The notes below the pieces were generated by a model. It saw only the letters and a program-made list of their open reading frames with translations. It was not told the origin of the DNA and did no database searches. Made by a program: the position numbers and the translations under genes. From NCBI RefSeq assembly GCF_000964085.1, contig NZ_JZRB01000004.1, positions 62,001 to 126,000 on the forward strand: DNA of 64,000 nt. The letters are read 5' to 3'. This document shows, piece after piece, positions 34,583 to 42,135 of the stretch. The stretch is from Luteibacter yeojuensis. Lineage in GTDB: Bacteria > Pseudomonadota > Gammaproteobacteria > Xanthomonadales > Rhodanobacteraceae. Position 1 is the stretch's first letter, and every line of letters begins with the position of its first letter.

Positions 34583-35137
34583 ATGCACCCTGACACCCTT
34601 GCCTGCGCCGCGCCGGCGCCCCAGGCCCCGTCGGCCACCGCCGACGAACCCACCGTGGCGCGCCTGCTCGAACAGGCCCTGGTAGCCGTCGAAACCGATC
34701 TTGCCACCACCCGCGCCTGCGTGGCCCGGGTGGCCGCCCTGCTCGAGAAAGCCGAGGCGCCCGTGGCCGCCGATGCCGGCGCCCGCCGCCGGGTTGGCGC
34801 CGGGCTGGCCCCGTGGCAAGCCCGCCGGGTGGCCGCGCACGTGGACGATAACCTGGGCTTCGCCATCACCATCGACCACCTCGCCACCCTGGCCGGCCTA
34901 AGCAGCAGTTATTTCTGCCGGGCGTTCAAGGATACCTTCGGCGAGCCGCCGCACGCCTACATCATGCGCAAGCGCGTGGAACGCGCCCAGCACCTGATGC
35001 TGCAGACCCGCGAGCCGCTCAGCCAGATCGCCCTGGCCTGCGGCCTCTCCGACCAGGCCCACCTGTGCAACCTCTTCCGCCGCCTGGTGGGCCAGAGCCC
35101 CAGCCACTGGCGCCGTGCCCAGTGGCAGGAAGCCTGA
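34583..35137 (+). CDS. AraC-family transcriptional regulator
   Basis: A 184-residue protein whose C-terminal half is an AraC/XylS DNA-binding domain. The first helix-turn-helix is in TIDHLATLAGLSSSYFCRAFKD and the second in LSQIALACGLSDQAHLCNLFRR, ending with VGQSPSHWRR. The N-terminal 75 residues are alanine-rich and helical with no cupin sensor, so the ligand, if any, is unclear. The start at 34583 has a GGAG 9 bases upstream; an ATG at 34541 in a proline-rich stretch is less likely. It is divergent from the FixL-like kinase operon. Confidence 0.87.
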   Translation: MHPDTLACAAPAPQAPSATADEPTVARLLEQALVAVETDLATTRACVARVAALLEKAEAPVAADAGARRRVGAGLAPWQARRVAAHVDDNLGFAITIDHLATLAGLSSSYFCRAFKDTFGEPPHAYIMRKRVERAQHLMLQTREPLSQIALACGLSDQAHLCNLFRRLVGQSPSHWRRAQWQEA

Positions 35138-35281
35138 GCGCACGCGCCCGGGCCATGCCTTCCGGTACAAGCGCCCGCGCGCGCCGGGCGCCTACACTGC
35201 CCATGGTCCGGGCAGAAAGGATGGGGACAGGGAAATTGGGCACCTTGCCGTCGATGTCTTGTGTGGGTCGAGGTTAAACAC

Positions 35282-35551
35282 ATGTCATACGCCCCCGTTG
35301 TCGATATCCGTTCCGCCACGCCGGTGCCCACGAAGGCACACGCCTGGCACGTGCTGCGCGAGGCCTCGCGCATCGAACCCGACGAAGCCACGCGCATCGC
35401 GTGGTACCGCGACGAGCCCATCGCCACGCTGGGGCGCCACACCGCGGAATCGCTGGTGGCGATGGGGCGCTACCTCGACGTGCTCGATTTCCTGCGCGGC
35501 GTCCGCCTCGACCTCGGCCTCGAACCCTCCCACGGCTTCGGGGCGTTCTAA
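35282..35551 (+). CDS. Small protein resembling the Xre/MbcA/ParS antitoxin C-terminal domain (DUF2384-like)
   Basis: An 89-residue protein. Residues 40-75 (AWYRDEPIATLGRHTAESLV then AMGRYLDVLDFLRGV) follow the W-x-x-x-P-x-x-x-L-G-x-x-T/S-P/A-x-x-L pattern of the toxin-binding domain of MbcA/ParS-type antitoxins. The N-terminal DNA-binding part usual in Xre-type antitoxins is missing, and no RES-type toxin gene is adjacent. The similarity is to a short motif, judged by eye. The start at 35282 has GAGG 9 bases upstream. It is 39 bases before an unrecognised gene, likely in one transcript. Confidence 0.6.
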   Translation: MSYAPVVDIRSATPVPTKAHAWHVLREASRIEPDEATRIAWYRDEPIATLGRHTAESLVAMGRYLDVLDFLRGVRLDLGLEPSHGFGAF

Positions 35552-35590
35552 CCACGTATCGGCGATCCCGGTTCGCGATACCCTGCGGGC

Positions 35591-36490
35591 ATGTCGATCG
35601 ACGAAGCCCGCCTCACCGGCACGGAAGACCCCCTCAGCGCCGAGCGCGCCTACGAGCTCTACTGGGCGGAGCTGCTCGGCGACGCCCCCCGTTTCACCTG
35701 CGCCGGTACCGGCTGCAGCGCGCCCCTCACCTGCGCCTGCCTGACGAAGCCCGAGCAGACGCTGCTCATCCGGCCCTATTTCCGCTCCCACCGCCTGGAC
35801 GACCACGCCCCCACCTGCGAGGTGGTGCACGGCCGTGGCGAGGCAAAACCCGCCAGGGGTGCCGACGTGTTCGAGGCCGAACGCCCCGCGGGGCATTTCC
35901 GCGCCCCGGCGGCGGCGCCGGCACGGCGTGCGACGCCCGCCGGTGGCGGCACGCACGCCACGCGGCCGCGGCCCAGCCACTACTACCGGCTCTCGTCGCT
36001 GGTGCAGAAGTTCCTCGAGCATCGGCGCGACAAGGACCTGGCCGAGGCGCCGGTCACCATCGGTGGCGAGACCACCACGTACGAAGCGCTGTTTCGCAAC
36101 GTCTACCGGCAGAAAGTGGCCGACCACCTGCAGACCCGGGCGGTGTGGTGGGGCACCGCCTCGCTGCGCGCCACGAAGGACGGGGGCTACTACCTGCGAT
36201 TCACGCGGCCGTTCCGGCATGGCGACGAGCTGCTGAAGCCCACCATCACGCTCACGGCGAAGGATGTGGACGCCTACCCCGTGCGCAAGCTGCTGCGTGC
36301 CCGCCTCGACAAGCTCATCGCGGAGCACGAGGGATACTGCGTGGTGTTCGCCTGGGCGAAGCCGTGGATGCCGAAGGATGCCGAGAAGCCGTTCGTGCGC
36401 TTCTACATCGATAACCTCGACCACATCGACGTGCGCAGCCCCGAAATCCTCGAAGAACTGAAGAACACATCGCGCATCACGCCCGCCTGA
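35591..36490 (+). CDS. Hypothetical protein with an N-terminal cysteine/histidine cluster
   Basis: A 299-residue protein I do not recognise. Residues 35-80 contain C37, C42, C48, C50, H67, H72 and C76 (FTCAGTGCSAPLTCAC ... HRLDDHAPTC), a spacing that suggests zinc binding, loosely like the N-terminus of CoiA-type proteins. Residues 80-130 are a low-complexity A/P/R-rich linker. The C-terminal part (131-299) has mixed alpha/beta character with AVWWGTASLRATKDGGYYLRF-type strands, and is cytosolic with no membrane helices. It probably forms an operon with the DUF2384-like gene upstream and a 58-residue membrane protein downstream. No function is proposed. Confidence 0.75.
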   Translation: MSIDEARLTGTEDPLSAERAYELYWAELLGDAPRFTCAGTGCSAPLTCACLTKPEQTLLIRPYFRSHRLDDHAPTCEVVHGRGEAKPARGADVFEAERPAGHFRAPAAAPARRATPAGGGTHATRPRPSHYYRLSSLVQKFLEHRRDKDLAEAPVTIGGETTTYEALFRNVYRQKVADHLQTRAVWWGTASLRATKDGGYYLRFTRPFRHGDELLKPTITLTAKDVDAYPVRKLLRARLDKLIAEHEGYCVVFAWAKPWMPKDAEKPFVRFYIDNLDHIDVRSPEILEELKNTSRITPA

Positions 36491-36494
36491 GCCC

Positions 36495-36671
36495 ATGCCC
36501 CGAACCCGCCGCTTCCGCCTGCCCTTCACCCGCCACCCGCGCGATGCGTCGCGCGATTTCGACGATGCAAGCTACGACGGTGGCATGTCCGGTGGCGCGT
36601 ACACGAAGCACATCGTGGCAGGCGTGGCCGTGCTGATCGTGCTTGTCGCTATCCTGCGGCTGGTGCTCTGA
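36495..36671 (+). CDS. Small single-span membrane protein (58 aa)
   Basis: ATG 4 bases after the stop codon of the preceding gene opens a 58-residue frame: a basic N-terminus (MPRTRRFRLPFTRHPRDASR), a D/G-rich middle, then one hydrophobic helix (about residues 40-57, HIVAGVAVLIVLVAILRLVL) ending at the C-terminus. Codon choice matches neighbouring real genes (GC-rich third positions). Its last 23 bases overlap the 3' end of the convergent GH13 gene. Such tail-anchored small proteins are often missed. No family is recognised. Confidence 0.5.
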   Translation: MPRTRRFRLPFTRHPRDASRDFDDASYDGGMSGGAYTKHIVAGVAVLIVLVAILRLVL

Positions 36672-38226
36672 CGATCCGCGCCTCGTCGCCCTCGAGCGGG
36701 CCACGGGCACCGGCGCCGTGCGTCGACAGCACCACCTCGCCCACCAGCGGCACCGGCGGCTCGGCTGCCGCATGGGTGAAGTTCAGCGCCACGATGAAGC
36801 GCTCGTCGCCCTCGGTGCGCGCATAGACCAGCACCGCATGGCTGCAGCCCAGCACCTGGACGGCGCCATGGCTCAGCGCCGGGTGCGCGCGGCGCAGCAC
36901 GAGCAACTGGCGGTAAAGCCATAGCAACGAGCCGGGGTCGCCTTCCTGGCTCTCCACGTTGATGGCCGCCACGTCGCCGCCGATGGGCAGCCATGGGATA
37001 CCCCGGGTGAAGCCAGCGCCTTCGCGCGGGAACCAGCGCATGGGCGTGCGCTGGGGATCGCGCCCCAGCCCCTTGCCCGGCTCGTTGCGCTCGAACGGGT
37101 CGCGCACATCGGCGGCGGGGATGGCGATATCGCGCATCCCGATCTCGTCGCCGTAATACATCGTGGGCGTGCCGCGCAGGGTCAGCAGCAACACCGCGGC
37201 CACGCGCGCCTGCGCATCACCCACGCGCGTGGCAAGCCGCGGCTTGTCGTGGTTGCCCAGCACCCAGTTCGGCCAGCCGCCCTTCGGCAGCGCCGCCTCG
37301 TAACGCTCGATCAGGCCGCCGATGAACGACGCATCCCACGGTGCGCCGATCAGCAGGAAATTGAACGGCAGGTTCGCGCCTTTCAGGTCCTCGCCGTAGT
37401 AGGCGACGATGCGTTCCAGCGGCAGGTACAACTCGCCGATCAGCACGCGCTCGGGGAACTCATCGACCACGGCGCGCATGGCCGCGACGATGCCCTGGGT
37501 CTCGGGCAGGTCGGCGATATGCGTGGGCAGGAAGCGGTTCGCGGTGGCGTCCACGCCCTCGCGGTACGCCGGGTTCGGCGGGTTGTCGCGGAACGCCGCG
37601 TCCTTCAGCACGTGGTAGATCACGTCCACGCGGAAGCCATCGACCCCACGGCGCAGCCAGAACCGCATGGCGTCATACATGGCCTCGCGCACCACGGGGT
37701 TGCGCCAGTTGAGGTCGGGCTGCCTGTCGAGGAACAGGTGCAGGTAGTACTGCCCCGTGGCTTCGTCGAACGCCCACGCGCTGCCGCCGAAGTTCGACAG
37801 CCAGTTGTTCGGCGGGCCGCCGCCGGGCGCCGGATCGCGCCAGATGTACCAGTCGCGGAACGCGCTATCGCGCGAACGGCGGCTTTCGCGGAACCAGGGG
37901 TGTTCGTCCGAACTGTGGTTCGGCACGAAATCCAGGATCACCCGCAGGCCGAGGGCGTGCGCATCGGCCAGCAAGGCATCCATGGCGTCGATGTCGCCAA
38001 ACAGGGGGTCGATGCCACGGTAATCGCTGACGTCGTAGCCGAAATCGGCCATGGGCGATGGGAACACCGGCGAGATCCACACCGCATCCACGCCCAGCCC
38101 CGCCAGGTACGGCAATTTGCCGCGAATGCCCTCGAGATCGCCGATGCCATCGCCATTGGCGTCGGCAAACGAACGGGGATAGACCTGGTATACGACGCCG
38201 TCCCGCCACCATACGCGTTCGGTCAC
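36649..38226 (-). CDS. Alpha-glucosidase, GH13 family
   Basis: A 525-residue cytosolic-type GH13 enzyme expected to hydrolyse or transfer alpha-1,4 or alpha-1,6 glucosides. It opens with WWRDGVVYQVYPRSFADANG. The four GH13 regions are visible: DFVPNHSSDEHPWF (I), GFRVDVIYHVLKD with the nucleophile aspartate (II), LIGELYLP with the acid/base glutamate (III), and VLGNHDKPR (IV). There is no signal peptide. The start codon is GTG, supported by GAAGGAG 6 bases upstream. It is divergent from a second GH13 gene across a repeat-rich spacer. Confidence 0.92.
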   Translation of the reverse strand: MTERVWWRDGVVYQVYPRSFADANGDGIGDLEGIRGKLPYLAGLGVDAVWISPVFPSPMADFGYDVSDYRGIDPLFGDIDAMDALLADAHALGLRVILDFVPNHSSDEHPWFRESRRSRDSAFRDWYIWRDPAPGGGPPNNWLSNFGGSAWAFDEATGQYYLHLFLDRQPDLNWRNPVVREAMYDAMRFWLRRGVDGFRVDVIYHVLKDAAFRDNPPNPAYREGVDATANRFLPTHIADLPETQGIVAAMRAVVDEFPERVLIGELYLPLERIVAYYGEDLKGANLPFNFLLIGAPWDASFIGGLIERYEAALPKGGWPNWVLGNHDKPRLATRVGDAQARVAAVLLLTLRGTPTMYYGDEIGMRDIAIPAADVRDPFERNEPGKGLGRDPQRTPMRWFPREGAGFTRGIPWLPIGGDVAAINVESQEGDPGSLLWLYRQLLVLRRAHPALSHGAVQVLGCSHAVLVYARTEGDERFIVALNFTHAAAEPPVPLVGEVVLSTHGAGARGPLEGDEARIVRAPAAG

Positions 38227-38242
38227 GCGGATCTCCTTCGGA

Positions 38243-38369
38243 GAAGTGAAGGGTGATGAGTAAGTAGTTAAGAGTGAAGAGCGAGTAGTGAAGCGGGTGG
38301 ACGCCGCGCCACGACTGCCGCGTCACCCTCCACCCGTCACGCTTGACTCTTAACCCTTGACTCTTCACG
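38243..38369. repeat. Imperfect long inverted repeat built from GAGTGAA-like units
   Basis: The spacer between the divergent GH13 genes carries a left arm with repeated short units (GAAGTGAAGGGTGATGAGT, then AGTTAAGAGTGAAGAGCGAG), and a right arm with the complementary style (CTTGACTCTTAACCCTTGAC then TCTTCAC). The arms pair imperfectly around a GC-rich centre of about 35 bases. Its composition is unlike the surrounding DNA and unlike the two REP families. Confidence 0.65.
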
Positions 38370-38374
38370 CCCCC

Positions 38375-40024
38375 ATGATCAACGACCTCTGGTACAAGAA
38401 CGCGGTCATCTACTGCCTTTCCGTCGCCACGTTCCAGGACTCGAACGGTGATGGCGTCGGCGATTTCCAGGGCCTGGGCCGGCGCCTCGATTACCTGCAG
38501 GGGCTGGGCGTCACGGCCGTGTGGCTCATGCCGTTCCAGACCTCGCCGGGCCGCGACGGCGGCTACGACATCGCCGACTATTACAACGTCGACCCACGCT
38601 TCGGCACGCTTGGCGACTTCGTGGAGTTCACCCACGCGGCGCGCCAGCGCGGCATGCGCGTGCTGATCGACCTGGTGGTCAACCATACCTCCGACCAGCA
38701 CCCCTGGTTCCGTGAAGCCTGTCGCGATCCGTCATCGAAGTACCGCGGCTGGTACGTCTGGTCGAAGACGAAACCCGCGAACGCGGACGAGGGCATGGTG
38801 TTCCCCGGCGTGCAGAAAAGCACGTGGACCTACGAGAAGCGCGCGAAGGCCTGGTACTTCCACCGCTTCTACGATTTCCAGCCCGACCTGGATACCTCGA
38901 ACCCTTATGTCCAGGCCGAGATCCTGAAGATCATGGGCTTCTGGACGCAGCTGGGTGTCTCCGGGTTCCGCATGGATGCCGTGCCCTTCGTCATCGCGAC
39001 GAAGGGTGCCGACGTACGCAAGCCGAAGGAGCAGTTCGACATGTTGCGCTCGTTCCGCGAGCTGCTGCAGTGGCGGCAGGGCGACGCGATCATCCTGGCG
39101 GAGGCCAACGTGCTGCCGAAGGATGATCTCGAATACTTCGGCGAGGACGGCGACCGCCTGCAGATGATGTTCAACTTCCAGGTGAACCAGACCCTGTTCT
39201 ACGCACTGGCCGCGGGCGACGTGCGCCCGTTGGCCGGTGCGCTGGAAAAAACCAAGCCGCGCCCGGCGACCGGGCAATGGGCCTTGTTCCTGCGCAACCA
39301 TGATGAACTCGACCTGGGCCGGCTCACCGCGCGCCAGCGCGAACGCGTGTTCGCCGCATTCGGGCCCGACAAGGACATGCAGCTGTACGACCGTGGCATC
39401 CGCCGGCGGCTGGCGCCCATGCTGCGCAACGACCGCCGGCGGCTCGAGCTTGCCTACAGCCTCATGCTGACGCTGCCCGGAACGCCGGTGCTGCGCTACG
39501 GCGACGAGATCGGCATGGGCGACGACCTGTCGCTGCCCGAGCGCGAATGCGCGCGCACGCCCATGCAATGGTCCACCGAGCCGCTGGCGGGGTTCACCGA
39601 CGCGAAGCGCAGCGCGGCACCGGTGATCAAGGAAGGCCCGTTCGGCTACCCGCATGTCAACGTGGCCGCCCAGCGCCGCGACCCCGATTCCCTCCTCAAC
39701 TGGATGGAGCGCGTGGTGCGCATGCGCAAGGAGATCCTCGAGATACCCTGGGGCGACTTCGAGGTGTTGCCACTGGACGATAACGCGGTGCTGATGGTGC
39801 GCTACACGTGGCGTGGCAACGCCGTGGTGTTCCTGCACAACCTGGGCGACGCGCCCGTGGAGGTGGCCTTCGCCCTGGCGGCGCCGCTTACCAATGTCCT
39901 CTCCGCCGACCACAGCCAGCCCGACGAACGCGGGCACCACCGCATCCTGCTCGAGCCCTACGGCTACCGCTGGTTCCGCGAGGGCGGGCTGGGTTACATC
40001 CTGCGCCGGAAAGAGGTCGACTAA
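38375..40024 (+). CDS. GH13 alpha-amylase family protein (trehalose synthase/oligoglucosidase-like)
   Basis: A 549-residue GH13 enzyme. The N-terminus (DLWYKNAVIYCLSVATFQDS) and the catalytic regions DLVVNHTSDQHPWF (I), GFRMDAVPFVI (II, nucleophile aspartate), AIILAEANVLPKDDL (III, glutamate) and FLRNHDELDL (IV) are clear. The layout, including a C-terminal beta domain ending EPYGYRWFR, resembles maltose alpha-D-glucosyltransferase (trehalose synthase) and its hydrolase relatives, so the exact reaction is open. There is no signal peptide. ATG at 38375 is used; a TTG 18 bases upstream is possible. No strong ribosome binding site is visible. Confidence 0.88.
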   Translation: MINDLWYKNAVIYCLSVATFQDSNGDGVGDFQGLGRRLDYLQGLGVTAVWLMPFQTSPGRDGGYDIADYYNVDPRFGTLGDFVEFTHAARQRGMRVLIDLVVNHTSDQHPWFREACRDPSSKYRGWYVWSKTKPANADEGMVFPGVQKSTWTYEKRAKAWYFHRFYDFQPDLDTSNPYVQAEILKIMGFWTQLGVSGFRMDAVPFVIATKGADVRKPKEQFDMLRSFRELLQWRQGDAIILAEANVLPKDDLEYFGEDGDRLQMMFNFQVNQTLFYALAAGDVRPLAGALEKTKPRPATGQWALFLRNHDELDLGRLTARQRERVFAAFGPDKDMQLYDRGIRRRLAPMLRNDRRRLELAYSLMLTLPGTPVLRYGDEIGMGDDLSLPERECARTPMQWSTEPLAGFTDAKRSAAPVIKEGPFGYPHVNVAAQRRDPDSLLNWMERVVRMRKEILEIPWGDFEVLPLDDNAVLMVRYTWRGNAVVFLHNLGDAPVEVAFALAAPLTNVLSADHSQPDERGHHRILLEPYGYRWFREGGLGYILRRKEVD

Positions 40025-40097
40025 CCCTTTCGGGGGTAGGCGGTGGTCCTTGCGTGCGCAATGCTTCAACCCCCACCCGATACCGTGAGGGTCGGCC

Positions 40098-40847
40098 ATG
40101 TACCGCGCCGAGATCGCCTGCCCCGTCAGCTTCCCGCGCACGCCCACGCTCGTGGTCGACCTCGCGCAGCGTTCCGCCACCCTCGACCGCCCGGCCGAGG
40201 GCGCGCATGTGCAGGCGCTGCGCGACCGCTCGCTCCTCACCGAGGTGATCCTCGGGCCCGGGGATGGCGCGGGCGACGACCTGCTGCTGGTCTACCGCAC
40301 CATCGGCGCCCATGACCCCGGGGCGGGCGCCATCCTGTTCCGCCGCGCGCCGGGCGCCGCCGACATCGTCCACCCGCCCGCCGTGCGCAGCCTGGCCCAG
40401 GTGCTGTTCGATTCGCTGGATGCCGAGGAGCCGAACACCCCGCTGCTGGCCCACGTGGCCATGGCCCTGCGCACGCTCGTGCCGGCGCCCCCGCGCGATG
40501 AGCCGGGCGCCGTCCGCGGTGGCCTCGCGCAGTGGCAGCAGCGCCGCGCCATCGCCTACATGGAACAGCGCCTGGACCAGAGTTTCCCCGTCGCCGACGT
40601 GGCCGACGCGTGCGGGCTCTCGGTGAACCACTTCTCGCGCGCCTTCCGCCGCAGCATGGGCAAGCCACCCCACCGCTGGCTGCTGGATCGCCGCATCACC
40701 CGCGCCCGCGAGTTATTGCGCGACACCGACCTCGCGCTGGCGGATATCGCCCTTGCCTGCGGGTTCGCCGAGCAGAGCCACTTCACCCGGGTCTTCACCC
40801 GCCTGGTGGGCATGCCGCCGGGGGCGTGGCGTCGCGCATCCGAGTAA
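40098..40847 (+). CDS. AraC-family transcriptional regulator
   Basis: A 249-residue regulator. The C-terminal AraC domain (about residues 150-247) contains PVADVADACGLSVNHFSRAFRRSMG and LADIALACGFAEQSHFTRVFTRLVG, the two helix-turn-helix units. The N-terminal half (LVVDLAQRSATLDRPAEGAH, then a hydrophobic beta-rich part) is the sensor and is not a recognisable arabinose-type cupin. It is transcribed in the same direction as the GH13 gene 73 bases upstream and could control it. It shares the two-HTH layout of the AraC gene at 34.6 kb but is longer. Confidence 0.88.
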   Translation: MYRAEIACPVSFPRTPTLVVDLAQRSATLDRPAEGAHVQALRDRSLLTEVILGPGDGAGDDLLLVYRTIGAHDPGAGAILFRRAPGAADIVHPPAVRSLAQVLFDSLDAEEPNTPLLAHVAMALRTLVPAPPRDEPGAVRGGLAQWQQRRAIAYMEQRLDQSFPVADVADACGLSVNHFSRAFRRSMGKPPHRWLLDRRITRARELLRDTDLALADIALACGFAEQSHFTRVFTRLVGMPPGAWRRASE

Positions 40848-40928
40848 AAAGGGCCGGTTCCGTCAATTTCACCCGTGGCGGGGTTGCGTATGATGAGCGG
40901 CATACCATCAGCAAGGCTCCCTCCCCCC

Positions 40929-41372
40929 ATGAGTCCGGACCCCGCAGCCGCCACGCTCCACCTCGGCCGCGACCTTATGCTGGCCGGCTCGCGCCTGCGC
41001 GATGCCGTCGGCCGCCGCGCCCAGCGCGAGTTCGGCATCACCGCCCTGCAGGGCGACATGCTGTTGTTGCTGGCCACCCACGGCAGCATGATCTCCACCG
41101 AACTGGCGGCCGCCTGCGGCGTCAACGCCAGCACGGTCACGCACGCCGTCGATGCCGGCATCGAGCGCGGGCTGATGAAGCGCACCCGCAACGAAGCCGA
41201 CCGGCGCCTCGTCGACATCGGCCTGACCCCGGCAGGCAAACGCATGGCGGGGCGGGTGCGCGCGCTGCTGGCCGACGTGGCGCGCGCGGCGCTGGAGGGG
41301 CTGGGCGCCCCGCAGATGGTGCTGCTGGCCGAGAGCCTGGCCCAGGTGAGCCGCAACCTCGATCGCGATTAA
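40929..41372 (+). CDS. MarR-family transcriptional regulator
   Basis: A 147-residue winged-helix regulator. The recognition part is STELAAACGVNASTVTHAVDAGIERGLMKRTRNEADRRL (about residues 55-93) and the wing has the usual D-R-R-x-V-x-I-x-L-T-x-x-G pattern. MarR proteins bind DNA as dimers and release it on ligand binding. The start at 40929 is preceded by AAGG. Its stop codon overlaps the stop of the convergent LysE gene by three bases. A TATGAT -10-like hexamer lies about 40 bases upstream of the start. Confidence 0.88.
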   Translation: MSPDPAAATLHLGRDLMLAGSRLRDAVGRRAQREFGITALQGDMLLLLATHGSMISTELAAACGVNASTVTHAVDAGIERGLMKRTRNEADRRLVDIGLTPAGKRMAGRVRALLADVARAALEGLGAPQMVLLAESLAQVSRNLDRD

Positions 41373-42001
41373 AGGGCCCGGCGGTCCAGGATCAGGTGCA
41401 GGCCGAAGGCCACGAAGATGACGCCGGCACCGCCATCGATCCACCGGCTGGCCCGCACATAGCCGCGGCGCATGGCCGGCAGGGCGAAGATGGCCGCCAC
41501 GACGCCGAACCACAGGGCCGTCTCCATCGTGACCATGGCCCACAGGCCCCAGCGGGCGCCGGTCGTCACGCCCTCCCCGACGAACGCCGAGAAGATGGAG
41601 GCGAAGTAGATGGCGGCCTTGGGGTTGGCCAGGTTGGTCAGCAGGCCACGCAGCAGGGCCCGGCCGGGGCTGGAATCGCGGACATCCACCGTGGGCACCG
41701 CTGCGTCGGGCTTCGCCTTCCAGGCAGCCCGCAGCATCTGGATACCCATCCAGCACAGGTAGGCGCCGCCCGCGATGGCGATGCCCTGGCCCAGCCACGC
41801 CAGGCGGTGCAACAGCAGCTGCAGGCCCAGCAGGGCCAGGGCGGCCCACACGGCCACGCCCAGGGCGATGCCGACGACCCCGGCGATGGCCTCGCGCCGC
41901 GAACGGCTGGCCGCCAGCTGGCTGACGAAGAAGAAATCCGGGCCGGGGGTGATGAGCGCCACGAGCTGGACGATGGCGAGGGTGAGGAAGATGTGGGACA
42001 T
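41369..42001 (-). CDS. LysE/RhtB-family translocator
   Basis: A 210-residue inner-membrane exporter with about six helices, of the LysE/RhtB family that exports amino acids (threonine, homoserine, lysine). The signature TPGPDFFFVSQLAASRSRREAIAGVVGIALG lies at residues 17-47, and LLTNLANPKAAIYFASIFSAF near residue 120. Specific substrate is unknown. The start at 42001 places the first helix at the N-terminus; the frame extends further upstream without homologous sequence. It is convergent with the MarR gene and divergent from the nucleoside transporter gene. Confidence 0.9.
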   Translation of the reverse strand: MSHIFLTLAIVQLVALITPGPDFFFVSQLAASRSRREAIAGVVGIALGVAVWAALALLGLQLLLHRLAWLGQGIAIAGGAYLCWMGIQMLRAAWKAKPDAAVPTVDVRDSSPGRALLRGLLTNLANPKAAIYFASIFSAFVGEGVTTGARWGLWAMVTMETALWFGVVAAIFALPAMRRGYVRASRWIDGGAGVIFVAFGLHLILDRRAL

Positions 42002-42135
42002 GGGGGGGAGTATACGGTCTCCGCTTTCACGCTTTTTTCGCACCGCGCCTTGCCCCGCCTGCCCCCCGTCCCGTAACCTCCCGTTTTCTATGCGGTCACG
42101 GGGCTACCCCCGGGCTTTTGAAGGGGTACGTCACG

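Noticed and set aside
35282-36490. A Xre/RES toxin-antitoxin pair
   Set aside because: The small protein has the toxin-binding motif, but it lacks the DNA-binding domain, and the neighbour shows no RES motif residues.
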